A stretch of DNA of 64,000 bases from Ricordea florida (Eukaryota > Cnidaria > Anthozoa > Corallimorpharia > Ricordeidae): the NCBI GenBank assembly GCA_949710005.1, contig OX453284.1:1839501-1903500 (forward strand), read 5' to 3'. Position 1 is the first letter of the stretch, and each line of letters opens with the position of its first letter. The translations under genes and the position numbers were made by a program. Positions 34,808 through 47,600 of this stretch are shown piece after piece. The notes under the pieces are model-generated. The model did no database searches and was not told where the DNA came from. It saw only the letters and a list, made by a program, of their open reading frames with translations.

Positions 34808-37800
34808 GGTTATAAAATGCCTCAAGCCAACAAAGAATGCCACTGCGTCAGGAGGATCAATGAAGATTCACAGTCCAAGCCTCACCACAAAAATGAATTT
34901 AAAAACGTTAGATAAAGCAAGGACGGACAACTTCTGACGATAAAAAAGTTAAAAAGTTAAAAATTTAATAGAAAAAACGTTTCGGTCTTAGACCTTCGTC
35001 AGTTACAGGAGAAAAAGGACGGAAACTAAGTTTAAATACGGTTACAGTGTGGGAGATTACATACCGAAATGAAAAATACTATCGTGCTATTAATACATCG
35101 TGATTAATACAATACAGGGAAAAAAATGCAAAACGAGAAATACAATGCTGTACTATAAATTACGTCATACAGGGTGATAATTAATAGACCAAACGAAAAA
35201 GATACAATACTGTGCATAAATTACATTATAAAGTGTGATAATTGCAGAACTAGGTTAAATTCAACCTAAAAACTAAAATAGTTAAAATAGATAAAACGGA
35301 CTCTTGCAATGCGGTAAATATTACGGGAAAACTAGTTTACAAAGATATGCAGAAGAAACCTACGTTTACGCTGGACAGGGTTAATAACAAAATCCCAAAT
35401 CGAGGCCTTTGGAGCATTAAAAGGGTTGACAAACAACAAAATCCCTGGAGGGGCCCTTAAACAATAAGCTGTAATAAGATCCCAGGCAGGGCCTTTGAGC
35501 ATACCTAACAGCCAAAGAGCTGGCAAAATCCAAGGAAGGGCTTTTGGACTGCTTTATGGCGCAAACGCATATTTACACAAGAGAAAGTTAATTATAACAA
35601 ATTCTGTTTTTGGAGTGAAATTCTTTTCTTTTATTTAAGCCATGGGGAGCCATAGAAAACAGTTGAGCACTCCAATAAGCCTCTTTCGTAATTAAAAACC
35701 TATCGATCTCGTCTAAGTCATTAGGGGCCTGCACCTGATCAATGCATTGGAATTCAAAATCATCCAAGGAGTGTGGAATTTTATTGAAATGTACTGCTAC
35801 CTCACAAGTGGTTTTGTTTGTGAGCATAGCAGACTTGTGGTTACGAAACCTAACCCGAAAATCGGTGGTAGTTGATCCTACGTACTGTAAACGACATTTC
35901 TTGCAGGAAACTAAATAGATCACGTTTTTAGAATCACAAGAAAGCCTTGAATGAATGGTGTATTTTCTGCACGTTCTAAAACTTAGAAATGATTTAGATT
36001 CAACAAAGAAATTTCGACAGAGATCGCATCTATTTCTTTCACATTTAAAGCAGCCATTGTTTGGCTGAATTGTTTGTCCCTCATCGGCGGTTTTAAAACG
36101 AGATGGTGCTAATAATTCTTTCAGGTTTTTTGTTCTACGGAAAGATGGTATGATAGAGCCTTGAGGGAAAAGTTCTTTCAATTTAGGGTTGGATTGCAAA
36201 ATCAACAAATGCTTTCTAATTATGCTACTCACATTAGGCAAGTTAGGATTAAATGTGAGAACAAATGGAAATAATTTCCTCGATTGTTTTCCGCGTTGCC
36301 GTAGTAAATCAATCCTAGAAATGGTGGAGGCTTTGGAGAATTGATCGTCAACTAATTTTGGGGGATAACCCTGATTAACAAGATAACCTTTGTACTCAAC
36401 TGTTCTCTCGGCAAGGAAAGTTTCTTCAGAGCAATTTCTCTTCAATCTAGTCGCTACTCCAAAAGGAATAGCCTTGAAGACATGCTTGGGATGGCAGCTA
36501 GAGGGTGGAAGGTATAAATGGCTATCTGTAGGTTTAGAATAAACATCAGTTCTAATAAACCCTTCCACAAGATGTAAAGTAAGATCAAGTACGTGAAGCT
36601 CACGTTCAGAAAAAACTAACTCGAATTTAATAGTAGGGTATAGAGAATTGATATAATCAGTAAATTGATGTAAGGCAGGAAGGCCTTGCTGCCAAAGATC
36701 AAAGACATCGTCACGATAGCGCCACCACAAGGATGGCTTTATCGGACCGGAAAACTTAGCTTTAAGATCAATTTCACCCATGGCTAGATCGGCATAACTA
36801 CATGCATTTTTTGGACCCATGGCCGTACCATGAATCTGAAGAAAGAAATTCTCTTTAAAAACAGAATGGTTGCTTTTCAAACAGATTTTTACAGCTTCTA
36901 GTATGCAAGATGTGGACGGAATTTTGTTTTCCCTAGCATTCAAAGCTTTCCTAACTGCAGTAAGACCAAGTTTGTTGTCGATGTTGGGGAACATTGAAAC
37001 CACATCCCACGAAACCAGTAAGGTGCCAGTTGGAAAAGGGCCACTCGTGTTAAGATCTCCTATTTTGTTAAGCAAATCCGTGGTGTCTTTAATAAATGAT
37101 GGTAATTTACGAGCAAGTGGTTGCAGATAGAATTCGGTAAAGGCCGACAAGTTCTCAATTGCCGTACCACAACAAGAGGTAATGAGTCTTAACGGGTTGC
37201 CCGTTTTGTGCGTTTTAATGTTCCCAAAGGCAACTCCTGGTTTCGCTTCCTTATTTAAAACCCACTTAGCTATTTCGGGGGAAATCTCACCCTTTCCGAG
37301 CCATTTGGAACACCAACTACTTACTAACGCTAAATGCTTCGAGGTAGGATCTGATTGCAAAGATTTATAGTGCAGCTGGTTGTTGAGCTGACCAAGCATT
37401 TTTTCTTCGTACTCTTTATCATCAATTAAAACAAAACGGGAACCTTTGTCCTGTATCCGAATCACTACGTTAGAGTTTCTAAGTTCCTTAAGGGCAACGC
37501 GTTCTTTTCGCGAAAGATTATCTCTAGGTTGCTTAATGTTCTCAGGATTGATAAGATCACGCCTTACATTAGCTAAAAAAAGTTCAAGTTCAGGGTACCT
37601 GGACGTAGGAGGTCTCCATTTCTTTTCTTTCGGAACACGAGGTAGATGGCTAGGGGTTGGAAGGTCGCCATCCGGATTGGTATCCATAAAGAAAGCTGCC
37701 GTCCGTAATCGGGCTTCAAAGATCTCCAAATCGTCATACACGCTCTGCCAGTTGATATCTTTGGGCGTGGGGCAAAAGGAAGGTCCTTTCCGGAGCAAGT

Positions 37801-40800
37801 TAACCTGGTCTGCTCCAATAGGCTGACTAGAAAGGTTAACGGGATCTAGCTGTTGTAGATGCTCTGTATTGACGGGGTTTGGCAATCTGCGCCTTTGACG
37901 AAAACGCTGGCGCTTCCTAGAAATCCTAGCACCTTTATTGTACCTTCGAATGCGTCTGACTGTAGATGGATTGTCAGTGGCGATGGGTGAATCCAATCCA
38001 GGATCAAGAGGAATAGTCTTGAGCCACTTGCGCTTTTCTCGTTCTTTCAGGGTGTGAAGTAGAGAGGCGTTTTCACTCTTGAGACCGTTCCATAGGAAAA
38101 GGGCTGTGCCATAGTTAACTTTCGAAAACAACTGTTCCCTGTGAAGTCTGAGCTCCCGTTGAAGGAGGTTAACCTTCTCGTGGGAAGCACGTAAAACCGC
38201 ATTGCAAATGTCCCTCGATGTGCGTTGAAGTGAGTGTTTACAAAACGTGTTGAGACTAACATCATCAATGTTCAAAGCCAAATGAAAATGAAAATTAAAG
38301 CCAACAGGAATAACGTTACGATCCAAACAACGTTTAAGGAAAGTACAATGGTGCTGATATCTGGAGAGCTTGTTCCAAACAAAAGCAGCTATGTTGACTA
38401 TAGAAGACCCGTTAGACTATAGAAGACCCTATAGAAGACCCGTTTGGTCTATTAATTATCACCCTGTATGACGTAATTTATAGTACAGCATTGTATTTCT
38501 CGTTTTGCATTTTTTTCCCTGTATTGTATTAATCACGATGTATTAATAGCACGATAGTATTTTTCATTTCGGTATGTAATCTCCCACACTGTAACCGTAT
38601 TTAAACTTAGTTTCCGTCCTTTTTCTCCTGTAACTGACGAAGGTCTAAGACCAAAACGTTTTTTCTATTAAATTTTTAACTTTTTAACTTTTTTATCGTC
38701 AGAAGTTGTCCGTCCTTGCTTTATCTAACGTTTATATATATATATATATATATATAGGCAATTGTGGAAAACGAGGACGGACAACTTAGAGCAAAAAAAA
38801 AAAAATATATATATATATACAGTAAAAAATCTAAAAAAAGTTTAAAAATTTAATAAAAATAGACGTTTCGGTCAATGACCTTCATCAGTTGCAGTGCAAG
38901 TGAATAAGAAATTACAATGTCCTTAAATAGGTTTACAGTATAAAAGATGACATAATATAACAAAGATGATTACATAACAGGGCGTGGTAACACATGAAAA
39001 TGAAAAAATTAACCAATGATAAACAATCGGTGATTACTAAGCGAGAAACTATGACAATGCGATACAAAACTCAAGAAACGCAAACCAAATATGAATAAAT
39101 AATCGGATATAATACAAATAAAATTAATGTTAAAAAACTATAACATGATTCGTCAAGTCAGCCAAAAGTGTGAAGGGACCCGCGTGTAAAATATTCACAG
39201 TATTCATAAAAGGCCATCCTAGGAAAAACTTGTAATAAAAACCCCAAACAAAGCCCTTGAAGCTATGCCGCGGCAAGGCACAACAGGCGCCCTGAACAGG
39301 GCCCTTAAACAACAATAATGTAATAAATTCCCCGATGGGGGCCCCTGAGAAAACCTTGCACTAACAAAGCTAACAAGATCCAAGGTCAGGGCCTTTGAAC
39401 ACCTGAACTAAGATAACCGCCAAATTAGCAAGTTATTTTTACGCTAGCTGTAGTTTATTCTTTTTTTCGAGTGGAATTCCTGACGTTTATTCAAGCCAAA
39501 AGGTGCCAGAGAGAACAACTGTGCGCTCCAATATGCCTCTTTAGTGATTAAAAGCTTTTCGATGTTACTTGTATTGTTTGCATTTATCTGCACTTGATCA
39601 ATACACTGGAAAGAAAAATCGTTTAAGTCGTGCGGTGTTCTGTTGAAATGAACCGCTACCTCACAAGTCTTTTTCTTGGTCAGCATGGCAGACTTGTGGT
39701 TGCGAAATCTAACTCTAAAATCTGTTGTTGTAGAACCAATGTATTGTAAGTTACATTTCTTACACGAAGCCAAATAAATGACATTTTGACAAATTGAATC
39801 ACAAGAAAGTTTCGATCGTATCTTATAGCTCTTGCCTGTTTGAAAACTTTGGAAAGAATTTGATTCGACAAAGTAATTGCAACAGAGATCACATCTTGTT
39901 CTTTTGCATTTAAAGCAACCCCTAACCTCAATAGCCTCTTCAACTTCAATGTTAGAGCCATAACGAGATGGCGCTAACAATTCCTTAAGGTTTTTAGATC
40001 TTCGAAAAGAGGCTATGATGGAATTTGGCGGGAAAAATTCTTTTAATTTGGGGTTGGATTCCAAAATACCTAGGTGTTTTCTGATGATGCGACCAACATC
40101 AGGTAAATTTGGATTAAATGTTGTTACAAATGGAAACAATTTCTTCTCAGCTTTGGCACGAGTTCTAAGTAAGTCAGTTCTAGATGTAGTTAAGGCTTTA
40201 GAAAATTGATCTTCCACTAGTTTTGTGGGATAACCCTGATTGACTAGATAACCCTTGTATTCAGTTGTTCTCTCGGCAAGAAATACTTGTTCAGAGCAGT
40301 TTCTCTGTAACCTAGTTGCTACGCCATAAGGGATAGCCTTGAAAACGTGTTTGGGGTGAGCACTTGATGGTGGAAGATACAAGTGGCTATCAGTTGGCTT
40401 TGAATAAACGTCTGTCTGAATGAAACCCCCGATGAGATGTAGAGTTAAATCTAGCACGTGAAGCTCGCTTTCAGAAAAAACTAATTCAAATTGAATGGTA
40501 GGATATAGAGAATTTATAAAGTCAGTAAACTCATGCAGTGCAGGGAGGCCTTGTTGCCAGAGATCAAAAACATCGTCACGGTATCGCCACCATAAGGCCG
40601 GCTTTATGGGGCCAGAAAATTTAGCTTGATAATCTATTTCCCCCATGGCAAGATCCGCGTAACTACAGGCGTTCTTTGGGCCCATGGCTGTGCCATGAAT
40701 TTGTAGGAAAAAGTTTTCCTTAAAAACCGAGTGATTGCTCTTCAAACAAATTTCTACTGCTTCTAAAATGCAATTAGTGGATGGAAGCTGGTTTTCTCTA

Positions 40801-41602
40801 GCATTCAGTGCCTTCTTGACTGCAGTAAGACCGAGTTGATTATCTATGTTGGGGAACATTGACACAACATCCCAAGAAACTAAAAGGGTGCCTTCGGGGA
40901 AAGGGCCACTCCTATTAAGATCCTCAATTCTGTTAAGTAAATCGGTCGTATCCTTGATGAAAGATGGCAACTTACGAGCCAACGGTTGCAAGTAAAATTC
41001 ACTGAAGGCTGAAAGATTTTCTATAGCCGTACCACAACACGATGTGATAAGCCTGAGTGGGTTCCCTGCTTTGTGGGTTTTAATATTACCGAAGGCGACC
41101 CCTGGTTTGGCTTTTTTGTTAATTATCCAATTAGCTAATTGGTCTGAAATTTCACCTTTTCTGACCCATTTGTTGCACCAACTCTCAACTACAGCTAAAT
41201 GCCTATATGTAGGATCTTCCTGTAAGGATTTATAATGGAGCTGGTTATGAAGCTGGCCAAACATTTTATCTTCGTATTCCCCTTTATCAATTAAGACGAA
41301 ACGAGAACCCTTATCTTGTATACGAATTACTACATCAGAATTTCTAAATTGCTTTAACGCTACCCGTTCCCCTTTGGTTAAATTATCTCTAGCTGATTTA
41401 ATGTTACGAGGGTTTATCAAATCACGCCTAACGCTAGCTAGAAAAAGTTCAAGTTCTGGATACCTTGATGGCGGTGGCTTCCATTTCTTTTCCTTTGGAA
41501 CTTGAGGAAGGTGACTAGGTGGTTCTTGGCTATCCTCAGGATTGCCTCCAATGAAAAATACTGCTGTCCGCAAGCGGGCTTCAAAAGCTTCCAAATCATC
41601 AT

Positions 41603-41653
<51 letters not shown>

Positions 41654-44600
41654 GTTATGATGCTTCGAGCCAACAGGGATGCCACACGCCAGAAGGATCC
41701 AAAAGGATTCGTAGTCCAAACCTCGAGTAATGAAATTTGTAGGCAATTGTGGAAAACGAGGACGGACAACTTCGAGCGAAAAAAAAAATATATATACAGT
41801 AGAAAATCTAAAAAAAGTTTAATAATTTAATAAAAATAGACGTTTCGGTCAAAGACCTTCATCAGTTGCAGTGCCTGATGAAGGTCTTTGACCGAAACGT
41901 CTATTTTTATTAAATTTTTAAACTTTTTTAGATTTTCTACTGTATATATTTTTTTTTTTTCGCTCGAAGTTGTCCGTCCTCGTTTTCCACAATTGCCTAT
42001 ATATATATATATTTAACAACTATTCAACGAAGTGGAGGTGGCTAGTGGTGGATATTTACCGAGCCGCGAAGCGGCGAGGTAAATATCCACCACTAGCCAC
42101 CGACACTGAGGTGAATAGTTGTTTTAGTATATACTAAAACAGTGAGATAATTGTACACAAAAAAAATAAAAGGGCTTGGAAAATGGAGGACTTCTCAAAT
42201 GACAATCCAACGCAGCGCCGATCGCCGTTAGGGATTTTTTGTTGTAATTACTGCCGTACGTCTCGTTTTCTCGCAGAGAAAAAATTTTGTTTAGTTCTAG
42301 TGGCGACATTTCATCAAATGGAATTGCAATTCCTTTCAGTATTTGAAACCATTCTGTAAAAAAATATAATTCAACTTTGGTTCTCAAATAAACAAGGGAC
42401 ATCAAATTTGGTTATGCAAGATTAATTTGCATTTGTAAACAACACCTTTCTCGTTGCCTTTTACCGCTAAACTCCGGGTTAAAAACATAAGCCATTACCT
42501 CTGAACACGGCCGAGCCAAATTTAGTCGCTTTCTTGGAGTTTCCAGGGACTGCTTCGTTGTTAATTTGGATGATTTCTTCGCTTGTCATACATACAAACC
42601 GGGCCGCCATATTCGCGCGGCAGAGCGAAAAATTCGCAAGTTGCTCGGAGGTAAATAGCACAGGATATTCGGAGTTTGACTAGCCAATCAGAGCGCACGT
42701 TCAACGCTATCCACTGTTTTAGTATATACTAAATATATATATTACATGTGATAGTTCGATTTTTTCCTTGGTTCAAATTTTATTTTCCTTTGTTTTCTGG
42801 TATGGTAATGTATGATAATGAGTTTGCAACAAAGGAAAATATAATTTGAACCAAGGATAAAATTGAACTACAACAAATACATATATAAAAACTTAACAAG
42901 GCACAGAGAAGAATCTGTTTTAATCCAAGGCGTAAAGGTAGAATTATAGAGTTGGTAACCTGAAACTATTTTCTCAACATTTACTCGGGCTTGCGAGCCA
43001 CTTGGTCTGACCGGAACCGACACGATTAGTGGCCTCGCTTCGAGAGGAATTATTCCCTTATTTTACGAGTATACCATTTTGGCGTACTTTGCATTACAGT
43101 AGAAAATAAAGATGAAGGAGTGGGGCAATATGTGGAGCTAGCATCGTGTGAGCGGAGATACTAAATTGAGTTGGAGGACTTTGCTGTGATGTTCTAACCA
43201 CTCGTCGGCATTTTTATTTTTCATTAAAGCTGATAATGTTAAATTACTGTCGATTTTATTTTCGTTTACATTTTCACTCGTATGAAATTCTCACTCGTAG
43301 TCTAATTGCTGAATATAATGCAAAGTAGAAAACATGATACATTTGGCGATGCATTTTTTGCGGCGTGGTCATCTCACTAAGCGACTTGTAAGAGACTTTG
43401 AACCAGTGAGTTTGAGAGTCAGCGGACTGGCAACCCACTTTCGGGTAGGTACGTGGTGTAAGCATCGTGTATGGCTATGGAGAGCAATGTATGCCATATA
43501 TTCACTAACGGGGAACCACTATATGATGCTTACACCACGTACCTACCCACTTTCGCTTGATGGATCGCCCTGACCGGATTCGCTACTTCATTTTAAATGT
43601 GTTATGAAGTATATATCGCGGTTGTTTCTGCTTTTTACTAATAATTTTGAAAATAGTATAGTTGTCGTGGGAAACGTTTAGTTTTGTCTCCCGAGAGTAC
43701 TGATGATTGCCGAGACGAAGTCGAAAACAAGTGATTTACGAAGTACCTGGAAAAATCAAAAGTTCAATGGCTTCCAAATTGGTTTCTTTTTAGCTTTAGA
43801 TCCCATGTTTGTGGTGTTGTATTCCTTCACGAAAGTGTTTTTTTCCCGCATTCTATCACGCCATCTTCCATCATCGTACATGTCCATCATCTACAAGTCT
43901 GAAAGTAATCTTAAACGTATTGTAAATCCTTATTCGTTTTCCCGCATCGATTACTGCGATAGTATTCTCCATGGACTTCCTACAGTTGAGCATGACGAAC
44001 TACAACGGGTTCGCAGCTCGTCTAATCACAGGAATTAGTCGGAGAGGCCACATTACTCCAGTGCTGCATTGCACTATTAGGTCACGCATCATCTTTCAGA
44101 TTTTACCCTTAACCTATAAAATTCTGAGTGGACAATCGCCTAACTATCTTACTTCGCTTATCAGTTGTTACAAACCAGTTCGTTCTTTACGTTCATCTAA
44201 TCAATTACCTCTAAAAGCTCCGAACGTCATGAAAGCCACTTATGGTCAAAGAACCTTCTCAAATTGCGCCCCGAAACTATGCAACAGTCTGCAGCCTAAG
44301 TCCTTATTTTTAAGAAGAGACTTAAAACATTTCTTTTTTGCAACTATTTTAACTGCTAGATAGTTATACGATTTTACCTATTATTTTTTTATTCGTTTAT
44401 TTTTTTTTTTAGTTACATTATCAGTATATAATTGAGCTCTGAAAATGTTTTTAGCTTTCCATTTTAAGCGCATTGAGAATTTCAAATGTGCTAACAAATA
44501 CTTTGTTGTTATTATTATTATTATTATTACTGTTATTATTGTTATTATTATTATTATTATTGTTATTATTGTTATTATTGTTATTATTGTTATTATTATT

Positions 44601-47600
44601 ATTATCAGGCTTTGATCATGAACTGTTGTATCTCGAGGGGGTACTTTCGGGGCACATTTAAATTTAGTTAAAGCCAAGTGACTGGTATTGAATCTATGGC
44701 AGTCCATGATCAAACCGACTGCCTTCAAGCCAACTGGGCGCTTGTAATTTTTTTCAATGTGCGAAATTTTCGTGTATTCACCTTAAACATTATTTTTACT
44801 ATTATTATTATGGGAATCTTTATTGACAATCTTATCTCAAAATGAATTTAAAACATTGCGTGCATATCCTAGGCAAAGTTGATAAAATATATAAAGTTAT
44901 ATGGAAATCTTGACAACTTTAAAACAATAACAAAATTGATAAGGTATTCACAGAAAACGATATTCATAACTATAAAAAAGATTCTTAAAATACTTGAAAT
45001 AACATGGAATGTGACAAGAGACCAAAAGAAATAATAATAGTTCAAAACGTCCTGATGCCCAATGCATCGTTATGGTCATCAGTTCGATTTGTTTAGCACA
45101 TAAATGGTTTTGTAATTTCACAGTTCTGGGAAATAATTCATTTATTGTGAGCGTTCTATTGTTAAGTTTGCAACAAGTATGTCAGTCAATTCCTTTCCGA
45201 AATTCCGATAATACGCACCAAATGCCACAACTATTAGTGTAACTTTGTAGCCTGGGTATGAGCTCTTTATTCCTAACCTTATAGCCGCGTACTTGTCTTG
45301 CTTTTGTTTCGTTCATGCTGTAATTGTCCGTGGTGTGCACACTGTGCCTTCGATCAGGATGAAACTCTTTGTTGTTGTTGCCTAATACGTTGATGTCTGG
45401 TCTGTTCGCTCCATCTTTTGGGGCTCTCTCTAAATGTCACGGTATATCACAAAGGATCATTACTTGGTCGTTCTCCTGGCGTGGTTATGGAGTTGTCTGC
45501 GTGTACCAAGGGAGAGAATATTGTATTCTTCATGACCGTACTTGTCTAATGATAATGATAATGAATTTGTATAGCGCACTTCTTCATATGGATATGTTTA
45601 AAGGCGCTTTATATGTATTCCATTATTAATTAATTTATTGCAATCAAGCTTTACAAAGGTCGACCATAACACCGGGGTGTTCGTCCCCTACTCTTTCCGA
45701 ACAGCGTTATGGGATCTTTTAACGTCCCACAAGAACAGTGCTTTGGGACGAGACCTACGGTTTTTCATCCTTATCCGAGAAACTAGAATGTCTAACCATT
45801 TGCAGATGTCATAACAAAGGCGGCACATTCTCCTCAGTTATTTTAAGACCTTGAGTGTTGGTCCGGCCGAGGTTTGAACTCACAACCTCCCGCTCAACAG
45901 GCCGGCGCTCTACCAACTGAGCTAACCAACTGAGCTAATCAACTGAGCTAACAGAGTATTGTAGATTGGACGCGACATTCTATTATGCCTTGCCTTATAC
46001 ATTGATTGTGCTATCTTAGAACAGCCGCACAAGACATAGTTTCTTGACCCTGCGGGTATATTCAACATGATATCGTATATACTTGCTTTGTTTTTTCGTT
46101 TCACCATCAAGAAAATCAAAGCGCAAAAATTTGAAAGTCGAACCACGAGAAGTTAAAAATCTACCCGCAATAATTTACGAATCTAAGCACAAGAAGTTGC
46201 TGGTTTATCCACAAGATTTTAGCGTTGTATTCGCAATAGTCGTACTCGTTCGAAAACAATCATACACCAGTTATTTGATTTACATCGATTCGGAAACCTC
46301 ACTTTTTGAAGGAGTTGTGTCTGTAATTTTTGTCTGAACCTCTACGGATAGAGTTATTTTAACACTTTTAACTGTACCTTTGGCTGAAGCACGTGATTAG
46401 TGTTTTTATTTTGAAGCCATCATAGTAAGTAATGATTTTCACACACGTTCGTTTGTCACGGGCAAACCAACTAAGGCCAGATGACAGTTCTTTAAAACGA
46501 TATTTCCGTAGACGGTAAATCTGTTGTCACATTGATATGGTTATTTTTCTTTCTGGAAATAAAGAAACAGCCCTTCTTATAGAAAACTCGGACACAGAAA
46601 ATCCTTCTAATTGCCGCTTTTCTTTTTTGCTGCAGCAAGATGTTCTTCACAGAAAACTGAATGAATGCGAATTACCTTAATTCTGATTGGCTCAAAGCAG
46701 CCAGCTAATTTTCGGTGGGACTGGTTTGTTGCAGACAATTGTTTTCATAATGTAGAATATTAGTCATAGGAGTTGACTACTTTATACCCTCAAATTAAGG
46801 ACACGGAGTCTCTGCTTGTTGCTCCCACCATGGAGGCCGGCATGAAAGAAGATATTAAGAAAAGACAAGGCTACACAAAAACTAAGGAGCTCTTTGTCTT
46901 TGATGATGGGTTTGTTGAACGCCAGTCTGCATTTATAATAGTAGCCAGACGCGTGCAGACGCGTGCAGACGCGTGTAGAAGCGGCTGGGAGGAGTAATAT
47001 ACTTAATAAAACAGTTATTAGATTCGGTTTTCGCATGATAGCGAGAATTATCTAGGCCTTGGTTTGTGTTGTCCGCCTCAGCCTTCAACTTCGACAGGGA
47101 ACTCAAACGTTGGCCTTGATAAATCTCGCTATTATGCTCAATCTCATCCAATAACTGTTTCTTAATTGCTAATAGGGAGCTTTCCCTTGGTGTCTTTATT
47201 AACCTTCCTATAACGTCTCTGTTTTACAAATTTTTTCCACGGAGTCGAAAACTACTGAAGCTGCTATCGATCAGAATATACCGATCAGAGAAAGTTGGAA
47301 AGGTTACTTGAGTTTTTCAAACAACCCAAACAGGCATGAATTCGTGAGAACTCAGTAATTGCGGCACTCATTATACATATCTGTTCGTTTACCTTGTTGT
47401 TGAGAGAAAATAAACAGTGTGTACCTTTGGTATGATCCGAATCTGGATTTGTGGTCCGACATCACTCAGATTATGGTGCATCAAAGGAAGCGATGAATCC
47501 TTGTCTAGAGTGGATTCATCGGTTCCTCTAATGCTTCCTGATCTGTGTAAACTCAGATCCCAAGTCCAAATCTTGATCATACCAAAGGGACACACCTAAA

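Larger units (their letters stand above)
34908..38731 (-). mobile_element. Penelope-like element 1 with inverted terminal copies
   Basis: The element carries a full-length ORF (38326-35588) and is flanked by an about 288-bp sequence in inverted orientation: 34908-35195 and 38441-38731. Each arm contains a hammerhead-ribozyme core (34978-35003 on -, 38634-38658 on +). Inverted or direct pseudo-LTRs with hammerheads are characteristic of Penelope-like elements. Confidence 0.75.
38757..42000 (-). mobile_element. Penelope-like element 2, 5'-truncated, with terminal copies
   Basis: Terminal sequence starting GGCAATTGTGGAAAACGAGG occurs at 38757 and again at 41742 in direct orientation, and at 41872-41999 inverted, so the last two form a head-to-head palindrome of about 255 bp. 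The ORF (41606-39444) is truncated at an (AT)n tract. Confidence 0.7.

Noticed and set aside
44473-44661. A poly-leucine protein
   Set aside because: Translation of a trinucleotide microsatellite.
45870-45952. A tRNA gene on the - strand
   Set aside because: A and B boxes are present but the 3' acceptor half is missing and a SINE body follows; the same holds at 53479-53556 and 62766-62850.
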